Of a stretch of DNA of 8,073 nt, positions 1 through 5,998 are shown in pieces. This DNA is from CAZTBB01 sp964611755 (GTDB lineage Bacteria; Pseudomonadota; Alphaproteobacteria; Micavibrionales; Micavibrionaceae): assembly GCA_964611755.1 (NCBI GenBank), contig CAZTBB010000072.1:1-8073 (forward strand), read 5' to 3'. A program made the translations under genes and the position numbers. Under the pieces are notes generated by a model. It was not told where the DNA came from, searched no databases, and saw only the letters and a program-made list of their open reading frames with translations. The first letter of the stretch is position 1; the number at the start of each line of letters is the position of its first letter.

Positions 1-392
1 AGCACCGGATAAGAAAACAAACCAAGCCCGGCGCGCTCTTTATGCTTTCCGGCCTTATCCTTAAACTGGGTCATGCGCTCCAACTTCCCGAGTTGGGCAA
101 TGGATGAGAGCAACCACATCAATTGGGAATGCGCGGGCACAGCCGATTGTACAAATAGAGCTGATTTATCCGGATCAATGCCCGATGCAATATACGCCGC
201 CGCAATCTCGCGGCAAGCCTGCGCCAAAGTGCTCGGATCATAGGATGCTGTAATGGCATGTAAATCCGCGATCATATACAGGCACTGGCTGTCCGGCTCT
301 TCTTGCAAGGCCACCCAATTCTTAATCGCGCCCAAATAATTTCCAATATGGAGCTGGGAGGTTGGCTGCATGCCGGATAAGATACGTTTCAT
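1..392 (-). CDS. trpS: Tryptophanyl-tRNA synthetase, 5' part (3' end beyond window)
   Basis: Class I aminoacyl-tRNA synthetase that attaches tryptophan to tRNA-Trp in the cytoplasm. The 130 visible residues cover the N-terminal part of the Rossmann catalytic domain. They open MKRILSGMQPTSQLHIGNYLGA, in which HIGN at residues 15-18 is the family's version of the HIGH ATP-binding motif. IADLHAIT (41-48), SALFVQSAVPAHSQ (77-90) and MTQFKDKAGKHKE (107-119) are also typical of bacterial TrpRS. The KMSKS loop and anticodon-binding region lie outside the window; bacterial TrpRS is usually about 330-350 residues, so roughly 40% is present. The start is the ATG at 390-392, with a modest AAAGG about 9 nt upstream. 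murJ ends only 30 nt upstream on the same strand, so the two are probably cotranscribed. Identification is firm. Confidence 0.96.
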   Translation of the reverse strand, partial: MKRILSGMQPTSQLHIGNYLGAIKNWVALQEEPDSQCLYMIADLHAITASYDPSTLAQACREIAAAYIASGIDPDKSALFVQSAVPAHSQLMWLLSSIAQLGKLERMTQFKDKAGKHKERAGLGLFSYPV

Positions 393-434
393 CGTCTTGT
401 GCCTTTACTTATCGTTTTGTGCTTATCGTTTAAT
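388..434 (-). repeat. Three short degenerate direct repeats at the murJ-trpS junction
   Basis: On the minus strand the motif AAACGATAAG occurs at 422-431, where it includes the murJ stop codon, and again at 408-417. The second copy in its longer form CACAAAACGATAAG (408-421) recurs degenerately as CACAAGACGATGAA (388-401), where the changed base makes the trpS ATG. The copies are spaced 14 and 20 nt. They look like a local duplication that lengthened the spacer. No function can be assigned. Confidence 0.6.
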
Positions 435-1961
435 GAGAGCTTTTATATCAGCCGGCTTTATCACGCCGCTGACTACAACACATATCCCATAAACCACAGC
501 TCCGCCGATGACAAGGCCTGCCAGACCAATAATCTCAAAAACGCTTTGGCCTTGTGTCAACGAATCCCAGAATAAGACGGCCCCATAAAGCGCCGCGCTC
601 ATAATGACACTCGCTCCTACAATCTTGAGCAAGGCGCGGATAAAGCGCGCATCAAATTGAATAGCAGGATGATCTTTAAGAGCGCGCCAATGCATTACAA
701 ATTGAAGCCACGCCGTCAGCCCCGTTGCAAGAGCAATCCCCGCCACCCCAAATGGCTGAATCAGGGCAAGGCTCAAAGCAATATTGAGCAGCGTTGCAAT
801 CACCGCAATTTTAACAGGCGTAGAGGTATCTTCACGTGCCCAATGCGCCGTCGAGAATACCTTGATGGCGATATAGGCCGGCAACCCAAGTGCATACCCC
901 ATCAACACCCGAGAGGTAATCAGGCTGTCATCGCCTGTAAATGCCCCGCGTTCAAACAGAACTGAAATTAATTGCTCCGGAATAACAGCCAATGCAAATG
1001 CCGCAGGCAGCGCCAGAAGCAAACAATATTCCATCGCGCGGTTAAATAAATCCGAGGCCTCCTGATTTTTTCCTGCAGCCAGCGCTTTGGAGAGCATCGG
1101 CAACAAGGCTGCGCCCACGGCGATCCCTACCATTCCAAGGGGTAATTGATTAAGCCGATCCGCATAGAACAGATACGAGATCGATCCCGTTCCCAAAAAA
1201 GATGCGATAATCAAATCAGCAAAGAGATTAATCTGCATCACGCCCGCGCCAATGACGCCCGGCCCCATGAGAGCAAGAACACGTTTAATGCGCCCATCAA
1301 AACGCGGCATTTGAATAGAGAGTTTAAAACGCGCTCGGCGTGCACAAACAAACAGCCAGATAAATTGGAAGAAACCAGCCGCAAAAATCCCCCACGCCAT
1401 AGCATGGCCGGCCGTTTCAAACAGATCGGCGTTCAAGAGAAATCCAATTAACGACACATTGAACAAAACAGGCGCAAAGGCAAAGGGCGCAAAGCGATCC
1501 AGTGCATTCATCACTCCGCCCAGCAAGGCTGTCAGGGAAATCAGCAGTAAATAAGGAAACGTGATGCGGGAGAGCTCAACCGCCAGATCATATCGCTCCG
1601 CATCACCGGTAAAGCCCGGCGCTATCCCGTAAATCAAAAACGGCATCGCCCAAACCGCCAACAAACTGAACAGACCAAGCCCCGCTAGCATCACCATAAA
1701 CACATTGGATGCGAATTGGTCGGCCTCTTCGCGGCTCTCCTGCGTCAGTGATTTAGAATAAAGCGGTACAAAGGATACACTAAACGCACCCTCGGCAGTC
1801 ACACGGCGAAAAAAGTTGGGCAATTTCAACGCCACAAAGAAAGCATCGGCAATAGGCCCTGCCCCCAAAATTGCAGCTGTAAACACATCGCGAACAAATC
1901 CTGCGATGCGGCTAAGGCCCGTTAATCCGGCCACCGTTGCCATGGCTTTTACTAATTTCAT
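423..1961 (-). CDS. murJ: Lipid II flippase MurJ (MviN)
   Basis: Integral inner-membrane protein of the MOP superfamily that moves lipid II from the cytoplasmic to the periplasmic face for peptidoglycan synthesis. At 512 residues it is almost exactly the length of E. coli MurJ (511), and hydrophobic segments run throughout, consistent with the family's 14 membrane helices. The N-terminus carries the signature GLSRIAGFVRD and ADAFFVALKLPNFFRR. The residues required in E. coli MurJ fall at the same positions: Arg18, Arg24, Asp39 and Arg52, with ADR at 267-269 matching the essential Arg270 region. The start is the ATG at 1959-1961, because it preserves the canonical N-terminus; upstream there is only a weak GAG-like ribosome site. 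It leads into trpS 30 nt downstream and is divergent from ubiE. No terminator is seen between murJ and trpS. Confidence 0.97.
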   Translation of the reverse strand: MKLVKAMATVAGLTGLSRIAGFVRDVFTAAILGAGPIADAFFVALKLPNFFRRVTAEGAFSVSFVPLYSKSLTQESREEADQFASNVFMVMLAGLGLFSLLAVWAMPFLIYGIAPGFTGDAERYDLAVELSRITFPYLLLISLTALLGGVMNALDRFAPFAFAPVLFNVSLIGFLLNADLFETAGHAMAWGIFAAGFFQFIWLFVCARRARFKLSIQMPRFDGRIKRVLALMGPGVIGAGVMQINLFADLIIASFLGTGSISYLFYADRLNQLPLGMVGIAVGAALLPMLSKALAAGKNQEASDLFNRAMEYCLLLALPAAFALAVIPEQLISVLFERGAFTGDDSLITSRVLMGYALGLPAYIAIKVFSTAHWAREDTSTPVKIAVIATLLNIALSLALIQPFGVAGIALATGLTAWLQFVMHWRALKDHPAIQFDARFIRALLKIVGASVIMSAALYGAVLFWDSLTQGQSVFEIIGLAGLVIGGAVVYGICVVVSGVIKPADIKALIKR

Positions 1962-2072
1962 CTTATCTCATTAACAAACTCACGATGCTTAATCCATGGA
2001 GCATGACATTTGGGCATGAAATAAATGTGATAAAAACTTGGTATCTTTGTGAACAGTTGCTACATAGAACGC
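1962..2072. promoter_or_regulatory. Divergent murJ/ubiE promoter region
   Basis: This 111-bp spacer between two outward-facing genes must hold both promoters, unless transcription enters from elsewhere. For ubiE a candidate is TTGGTA at 2038-2043, a 17-nt spacer and TACATA at 2061-2066, only 6 nt before the chosen ATG. The -10 match is poor, so this is tentative. For murJ a weak GTTAAT -10-like element lies on the minus strand near 1970-1975, without a convincing -35. No operator palindrome stands out. Confidence 0.4.
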
Positions 2073-2846
2073 ATGGATAAAAACACAAAGACACAAAACC
2101 CGGAAGGGAAATGGTTTGGTTATCGCGCTGTCGATGAAAGCGAGAAAACATCCATGGTGCGCGGTGTCTTTGATAATGTGGCCGACAAATATGATTTGAT
2201 GAATGATTTGATGTCTGCCGGAATACACCGCATCTGGAAAGAACGCCTCATTCGAATGATCCGCCCCCGTCCGCATCACCGCTATTTGGATGTGGCAGGT
2301 GGCACAGGGGATATTGCCTTTCGCATCCGGCAAAAATTAGGCGCAGATATTACGCCTGATATTACCTTATGTGACCTGACCCCTGACATGCTGCGCGTAG
2401 GGCGTGACCGCGCTATTGATCGCGGTTGGCTTGATGGGTTCCACTGGGCCAGCGGCAATGCCGAGACATTGCCCTTCGAAGATAACAGCTTTGATGTCTA
2501 CACAATTTCCTTTGGCCTGCGCAATGTCACCCGCATTGATACCGCCCTCAAGGAAGCGCACCGCGTATTGAAACCGGGAGGACGGTTCTTTTGTCTGGAA
2601 TTTTCACATGTCAAAAACCCGCTTCTCTCTAAAGCTTATGATGTTTATTCCTTTAATGTGATCCCGCAAATCGGCAAAAAGGTCGCCAATGACTATGAGA
2701 GCTATCAATATTTGGTCGAGAGCATCCGCCAGTTTCCAAATCAGAAAAATTTGCTGCAACGCATGAATGATGCGGGTTTCAGTAAAACACGCTACACGAA
2801 TCTTTCTGCCGGAATCGCTGCAATTCATGCCGGAATCAAACTTTGA
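2073..2846 (+). CDS. ubiE: Ubiquinone/menaquinone biosynthesis C-methyltransferase UbiE
   Basis: SAM-dependent methyltransferase that C-methylates the 2-polyprenyl-6-methoxy-1,4-benzoquinol ring in ubiquinone synthesis; in organisms with menaquinone it also methylates demethylmenaquinol. The product is 257 residues (E. coli 251). Visible signatures are YDLMNDLMSAGIHRIWK at 40-56 (UbiE family pattern), the SAM-binding glycine loop LDVAGGTGD at 72-80, LPFEDNSFDVYTISFGLRNV at 133-152, RVLKPGG at 164-170 and the C-terminal GIAAIHAGIKL ending. I chose the ATG at 2073. An in-frame GTG at 2049 would add eight residues outside the family's usual N-terminus and has no better ribosome site. No strong Shine-Dalgarno precedes either start. 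ubiE commonly neighbours ubiB, coaBC and dut in alphaproteobacteria; coaBC and dut are here, but ubiB is not. Quinone type cannot be told from this protein alone. Confidence 0.96.
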   Translation: MDKNTKTQNPEGKWFGYRAVDESEKTSMVRGVFDNVADKYDLMNDLMSAGIHRIWKERLIRMIRPRPHHRYLDVAGGTGDIAFRIRQKLGADITPDITLCDLTPDMLRVGRDRAIDRGWLDGFHWASGNAETLPFEDNSFDVYTISFGLRNVTRIDTALKEAHRVLKPGGRFFCLEFSHVKNPLLSKAYDVYSFNVIPQIGKKVANDYESYQYLVESIRQFPNQKNLLQRMNDAGFSKTRYTNLSAGIAAIHAGIKL

Positions 2847-2901
2847 GAATAAATTATTCACCCATTTAATTTATGGAAATTCAATAACTTAACGGTTTCG
2901 T

Positions 2902-2930
2902 TTGACAAGTCCTTTACCTCAGATTACTTT
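2902..2930 (+). promoter_or_regulatory. Probable sigma-70-type promoter for the 206-aa gene
   Basis: A perfect TTGACA -35 box at 2902-2907 is followed by a 17-nt spacer and TACTTT at 2925-2930 as a weaker -10 (first, second and last bases match consensus). Initiation would fall near 2937, leaving an AT-rich leader of about 65 nt before the ATG at 3002. It lies in the 155-bp spacer after ubiE and would make the next gene an independent unit. Confidence 0.6.
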
Positions 2931-2989
2931 AGCGCATTCCGCGACAGGACAATATTTAAGTGTTTGATATATAAGCATTTAGAAATATA

Positions 2990-2995
2990 AGAGGA
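2990..2995 (+). promoter_or_regulatory. Strong Shine-Dalgarno for the 206-aa gene
   Basis: AGAGGA at 2990-2995 ends 6 nt before the ATG at 3002. It is the only textbook ribosome binding site in the window; the other genes have weak sites or none. It fixes the start of the 206-aa protein and suggests efficient translation. Confidence 0.8.
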
Positions 2996-3001
2996 TAGAC
3001 T

Positions 3002-3622
3002 ATGAAAAAATTTACAGGATCAATTGTATACTCAGGTGTTGTACTCGTAGCAGCATTGATTGCAAGTTTCTCAATCTATAACAGCATGATTGACGATCAG
3101 GGCGCAGCCAGCCTTAACAGCATCACACCGGCTTCCGGCGAAATGATGGATGGCGATGTGACTTCATCATCAAGCTCTGTTGTTGAAGGAATTTCCAATG
3201 TTGGTAACCTTATCAACAATGCGAAAGAAAAAGCCAGCGAGAGCGCTTCCGAGCTGATCTCCGGTGAAAAAGCGGCCAAAATGGATGACGCAATGGACAA
3301 CACAGCTCCGGCATCTGCGAGCGAAACGGCCGAGATGGCAGCAACAGACAGCGCCAGTACGATGAATGAAACAATGGAAAAATCCATGGATTCTGCGGAT
3401 GCCGCACAAGAGACCATGGACAGCGCAGCAGCCCAAGCAACAGACGCAGCCCAAGAGGCGGCCTCTTCTTCTATGGATGAGAGCGCGGCACCTGAAATGG
3501 AAGCCGATATGGCAGCCGACGGTCAGGCAACCGAAGCCATTGACAGTATCGAGCCATCCAGCGGTTCTGAAATGATTTCCAATGAAATCTCAAGCGAGAT
3601 CAATGAAATCATTGAGCAATAA
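3002..3622 (+). CDS. Uncharacterised membrane-anchored, acidic Met/Ala/Ser-rich protein
   Basis: I do not recognise a family. The 206-residue product has Lys2-Lys3 followed by one hydrophobic segment at about 7-25. There is no lipobox cysteine and no clear signal-peptidase site, so it is probably a signal anchor with the rest in the periplasm. The remainder is low-complexity and rich in Ala, Ser, Asp, Glu and Met, with no Cys, Trp, His or Arg at all. The last basic residue is Lys127; the final 79 residues carry about 20 acidic and no basic side chains. Fifteen Met occur, several spaced by four (94/98, 121/125/129, 166/170), as on one face of a helix. A motif SI-x-P-x-SG-(x)-EM appears at 40-48 and again at 182-191, bracketing the middle. 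It has its own promoter, strong ribosome site and terminator, so expression as a monocistronic unit is likely. It is a real gene by these signals; its function is unknown. Confidence 0.85.
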   Translation: MKKFTGSIVYSGVVLVAALIASFSIYNSMIDDQGAASLNSITPASGEMMDGDVTSSSSSVVEGISNVGNLINNAKEKASESASELISGEKAAKMDDAMDNTAPASASETAEMAATDSASTMNETMEKSMDSADAAQETMDSAAAQATDAAQEAASSSMDESAAPEMEADMAADGQATEAIDSIEPSSGSEMISNEISSEINEIIEQ

Positions 3623-3647
3623 TTATTGCGCTCATTAAAGAATAATC

Positions 3648-3679
3648 AAAGCCTCGCTTTTCTTTGCGAGGCTTTTTTT
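3648..3679 (+). terminator. Rho-independent terminator after the 206-aa gene
   Basis: The stem pairs GCCTCGC (3651-3657) with GCGAGGC (3666-3672) around an 8-nt pyrimidine loop. Three further A-T pairs extend it (AAA at 3648-3650 with the first T residues), and seven T follow at 3673-3679. It lies 26 nt after the stop codon of the 206-aa gene and just before coaBC, so coaBC probably needs its own promoter or readthrough. Confidence 0.93.
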
Positions 3680-3693
3680 GTAGGTTGAAGAGT

Positions 3694-4950
3694 ATGAACA
3701 GCAAAACCACACCACAAATTGATTTTACGGGCAAAACCATGCTGCTGGTTATCACCGGAGGTATCGCCGCGTATAAATCATTGGAGCTGATCCGCTTGAT
3801 CAAAAAGGCGGGGGGTGCCGTGCGCGCCATTCTGACCAAAAGTGGAGAACAATTTGTTACCCCGCTTAGTGTTTCGGCATTATGCGAGCACGAAGTCTAT
3901 ACTGATCTGTGGTCGCTCAAGGATGAAACCGAGATGGGGCATATCCGCCTCTCTCGCGAATGCGATGGTATTATTATCGCCCCGGCCAGTGCAGATTTTA
4001 TCGCGAAAATGGCACATGGGCTGGCCAATGATCTGGCCTCAACCATGCTTTTAGCGGCCGATAAAGATATTCTTGTCGCGCCGGCCATGAATCATCGTAT
4101 GTGGAGCCATCCGGCCACGCAGGACAATCTTAAAACACTAGAACAGCGCGGCATCGGCATTGTTGGCCCCGATGAGGGCGACATGGCCTGCGGCGAGTTT
4201 GGCCCCGGCCGCATGAGCGAGCCTGAAGATATTCTTAGCGCGGCGCATCGGTTTTTTTTTAACCGCCCCCTGACAGGATTAAAAGCACTCGTCACAGCCG
4301 GCCCGACCTACGAAGCCATCGATCCGGTGCGTTTCATCGGCAATCATTCTTCTGGCAAACAAGGCTATGCCATTGCTGACGCGCTTATTCGCGCAGGCGC
4401 AGACGTTACACTCATTTCGGGGCCGTCGGGCGAAACACCGCCTCAGGGCTGCGCGCTTATCAATGTTCAAGGCGCTCAAGACATGCTCGAGGCATCACAA
4501 AAAGCCCTGCCTGTGGATATCGGCATTTTCACGGCCGCCGTCTCGGATTGGGCGCCGACCAACACGGCTGATCAAAAAATCAAAAAGCGTGATGATCACT
4601 CTCCGCCCCAAATCGCGCTAAAGGAAAATCCTGATATTCTCCAAACGATTGCAAGCGATCAACATCGCCCCTCTCTCGTGATTGGCTTTGCCGCCGAGAC
4701 GGAAAACCACCTCGAGAATGCGCAGGCGAAACTTCGTAAAAAGGGCTGTGATTGGATTATTGCCAATAATGTCGGCGCAGAAAATATATTTGGTTCGGAC
4801 GAGAATCATGTATATCTGGTTACATCACAATCACAGGAAGAATGGCCGCGATGTTCAAAAAAACAGGTAGCACAGCGGCTGGTTGATAAAATTACAGAGC
4901 AATGGAATCATGACACACCCACAGCAAGCACAAAACATGCCGCAGAATAA
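3694..4950 (+). CDS. coaBC: Bifunctional phosphopantothenoylcysteine decarboxylase / phosphopantothenate-cysteine ligase
   Basis: Cytoplasmic coenzyme A enzyme. CoaB joins 4'-phosphopantothenate to cysteine using CTP, and the FMN-dependent CoaC domain decarboxylates the product to 4'-phosphopantetheine. The chosen ATG at 3694 gives 418 residues. An upstream TTG at 3664 lies inside the terminator and is rejected. CoaC (about 15-185) has TGGIAAYKS at 21-29, His83 in MGHIRLS (E. coli His75), PAMN at 130-133 (Asn125) and Cys166 in ACGEFGPGRM (Cys158), all at a constant offset of eight. CoaB (about 193-405) has TAGPTYEAIDPVRFIGNHSSG at 201-221 with Asn217 (E. coli Asn210), AAVSDWAP at 281-288 and the KIKK lysine motif at 295-298. 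FFF at 187-189, encoded by nine T, lies at the domain junction. The 3' end overlaps dut. No good promoter is seen between the terminator and the start. Confidence 0.96.
   Translation: MNSKTTPQIDFTGKTMLLVITGGIAAYKSLELIRLIKKAGGAVRAILTKSGEQFVTPLSVSALCEHEVYTDLWSLKDETEMGHIRLSRECDGIIIAPASADFIAKMAHGLANDLASTMLLAADKDILVAPAMNHRMWSHPATQDNLKTLEQRGIGIVGPDEGDMACGEFGPGRMSEPEDILSAAHRFFFNRPLTGLKALVTAGPTYEAIDPVRFIGNHSSGKQGYAIADALIRAGADVTLISGPSGETPPQGCALINVQGAQDMLEASQKALPVDIGIFTAAVSDWAPTNTADQKIKKRDDHSPPQIALKENPDILQTIASDQHRPSLVIGFAAETENHLENAQAKLRKKGCDWIIANNVGAENIFGSDENHVYLVTSQSQEEWPRCSKKQVAQRLVDKITEQWNHDTPTASTKHAAE
4252..4260 (+). other. Nine-T homopolymer at the CoaC/CoaB boundary
   Basis: Nine consecutive T encode Phe187-Phe189 of CoaBC and are bracketed by the inverted arms CGGTT and AACCG. 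One extra T in the transcript gives an immediate TAA (product of 189 residues). One T fewer gives TGA at 4271-4273 (product of 192 residues). Either outcome would be a complete CoaC domain without CoaB. The tract and the stops are read directly; slippage in vivo is inference. Confidence 0.5.
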
Positions 4951-5401
4951 CGATAAAATCACCGTCAAAATATCGCCGCTTGAGCATGCTGTTGGCCTTC
5001 AACTGCCGAGCTATGCGACAGAAGGTGCGGCGGGTATGGATTTGACGGCCGCCCTTGAAGAAGCCATTGAGCTCGGCGCTGGTGAACGCGCCCTTGTGCC
5101 GACCGGACTTGCGATTGCGCTGCCCATTGGTTACGAAGCTCAAATTCGCCCACGCTCTGGCCTCGCGGCAAAACATGGAGTTACCGTTCTTAATACACCC
5201 GGCACCATTGATGCGGATTATCGCGGTGAGATCAAAGTTATTCTGATTAATCACGGCCAAGAACCATTTACGATTGAACGCGGCATGCGCATTGCCCAAA
5301 TGGTGATTGCCAAGCATGAAATCGTGAATTGGAGCGTTGAAGAAACCCTCGAAGAGACCGAGCGCGGCGCGGGTGGCTTTGGATCTACCGGCACAAACTA
5401 A
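4910..5401 (+). CDS. dut: Deoxyuridine 5'-triphosphate nucleotidohydrolase (dUTPase)
   Basis: Hydrolyses dUTP to dUMP and pyrophosphate, supplying dTMP synthesis and limiting uracil misincorporation. It is a homotrimeric cytoplasmic enzyme. From the ATG at 4910 the product is 163 residues (E. coli about 151). All five dUTPase motifs are present in order: I AAGMDLTA (40-47), II PRSGLA (81-86), III GTIDADYRGEIKV (98-110) with catalytic Asp101 and uracil-site Tyr104, IV RIAQMVI (127-133), and V RGAGGFGSTG (152-161) with the uracil-stacking Phe157. The start is uncertain: an in-frame ATG at 4937 would give MPQNNDKITVKI, nearer the usual family N-terminus, and neither start has a clear ribosome site. 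Both lie inside coaBC (overlap 41 or 14 nt), so translation is probably coupled. The coaBC-dut order is common in alphaproteobacteria and gammaproteobacteria. Confidence 0.96.
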   Translation: MTHPQQAQNMPQNNDKITVKISPLEHAVGLQLPSYATEGAAGMDLTAALEEAIELGAGERALVPTGLAIALPIGYEAQIRPRSGLAAKHGVTVLNTPGTIDADYRGEIKVILINHGQEPFTIERGMRIAQMVIAKHEIVNWSVEETLEETERGAGGFGSTGTN

Positions 5402-5412
5402 CACTTAAAAAA

Positions 5413-5441
5413 TTGACATAACACATGTGTTTTTGTAGATT
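5413..5441 (+). promoter_or_regulatory. Probable promoter giving a leaderless message for the 154-aa gene
   Basis: TTGACA (5413-5418) matches the -35 consensus exactly and is followed by a 17-nt spacer and TAGATT (5436-5441, four of six to TATAAT). Only 7 nt separate the -10 box from the ATG at 5449, so initiation would be expected at or next to the A of the start codon. There is no Shine-Dalgarno. It starts 12 nt after the dut stop codon. Confidence 0.6.
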
Positions 5442-5448
5442 TCACTCT

Positions 5449-5913
5449 ATGAAAACCATAAGTGATGACAAGGTAGCTCTTATTTGCCCATGGGAAGGAC
5501 CTGAAGAAGCTCGCGCTGAAGCTAAAACAGCTTTCACGCAAGTTGCTGGCTCCCCTTATATGATCAAAGTGACCCTTGTTGATTATTATGATGAACACCC
5601 CCATACAGGCGTCGCAGAGATACTTACCGCCAATAGCGTTGCCAAAGCTATTGCCGATGAAATCGTAAATGAGGGCTGGGAAAAACTTCCATTCTCTGAT
5701 CTTGTGCGTCTTTTAACGGCTGTACTCAATGATCCGCCATGCCCGGAAGATGTAGAATATAATAAACTTATGGGCTATGAAAGCGCCGAAGATATATCCG
5801 AAGTATTCCTTATACAAATGCAAGAGGGTGTTCTGGATGAGGTGGAAGTGGAAGATGAAGCCACCATTGAACCGCCTGTACCAATCAAAAGAAAAAACCC
5901 TGAACTCGTTTGA
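5449..5913 (+). CDS. Uncharacterised 154-aa acidic protein between dut and mutS
   Basis: I do not recognise a family. The product from the ATG at 5449 is 154 residues, without signal peptide or membrane segment, so probably cytoplasmic. It opens MKTISDDKVALICPWEG. A central part of about 26-120 looks folded, with mixed hydrophobic strands (MIKVTLVDYY at 38-47) and helices (ANSVAKAIADEIV at 61-73, SDLVRLLTAVL at 83-93). It ends in an acidic stretch (DEVEVEDEATIE, 130-141), then PPVPIKRKN. Cysteines are at 13 and 98. An in-frame ATG at 5425 would add eight residues, but it lies inside the promoter spacer, so 5449 is preferred. Codon use resembles the neighbouring genes and the frame is open throughout. 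A predicted protein-protein adaptor role would be guesswork; no function is assigned. The gap to mutS is 85 bp. Confidence 0.8.
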   Translation: MKTISDDKVALICPWEGPEEARAEAKTAFTQVAGSPYMIKVTLVDYYDEHPHTGVAEILTANSVAKAIADEIVNEGWEKLPFSDLVRLLTAVLNDPPCPEDVEYNKLMGYESAEDISEVFLIQMQEGVLDEVEVEDEATIEPPVPIKRKNPELV

Positions 5914-5962
5914 TTTATTATTTAATCACCCTAAAAAGCTGTGGTGAAGTTGCGCGCGCCCC

Positions 5963-5991
5963 TTTTCAAGTGCGGTAATCCCCTTTACAAA
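5963..5991 (+). promoter_or_regulatory. Candidate mutS promoter close to the start codon
   Basis: TTTTCA (5963-5968, four of six to TTGACA), a 17-nt spacer and TACAAA (5986-5991, four of six to TATAAT) lie upstream of mutS. As at the preceding gene, exactly 7 nt separate the -10 hexamer from the ATG at 5999, and no Shine-Dalgarno is present. Each box is only a moderate match, so this is a candidate. Confidence 0.4.
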
Positions 5992-5998
5992 AGATATT

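Noticed and set aside
657..1451. Plus-strand open frames opposite murJ
   Set aside because: These are shadows of a full-length MurJ; their translations are Arg/Gln/Asn-rich without any family signal.
2049..2072. GTG at 2049 as an earlier ubiE start
   Set aside because: It adds eight residues not typical of UbiE, has no ribosome site and would overlap the candidate promoter.
1989..2333. Minus-strand open frame of 114 aa across the ubiE start and the murJ/ubiE spacer
   Set aside because: It overlaps the convincingly identified ubiE and lacks a ribosome site or recognisable features.
2847..2859. Perfect AT-rich inverted repeat (GAATAA/TTATTC) right after the ubiE stop
   Set aside because: The loop is a single base, the stem is AT-rich and no T tract follows, so it is not a credible terminator.
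3097..3454. Several minus-strand open frames opposite the 206-aa gene
   Set aside because: They arise from the low-complexity Ala/Ser/Met/Asp codons read backwards; promoter, ribosome site and terminator all support the plus strand.
3614..3633. Imperfect hairpin (GAGCAAT / ATTGC-GCTC) at the end of the 206-aa gene
   Set aside because: It has a bulge and no T tract; the strong terminator at 3648-3679 explains the region.
3664..3693. TTG at 3664 as an earlier coaBC start
   Set aside because: It lies in the loop and stem of the intrinsic terminator, and the extra ten residues are not part of CoaBC.
4892..5404. Long antisense open frame (170 aa) covering all of dut
   Set aside because: It mirrors a gene with all five dUTPase motifs, and its translation resembles no protein family; antisense frames are common opposite GC-biased codons.
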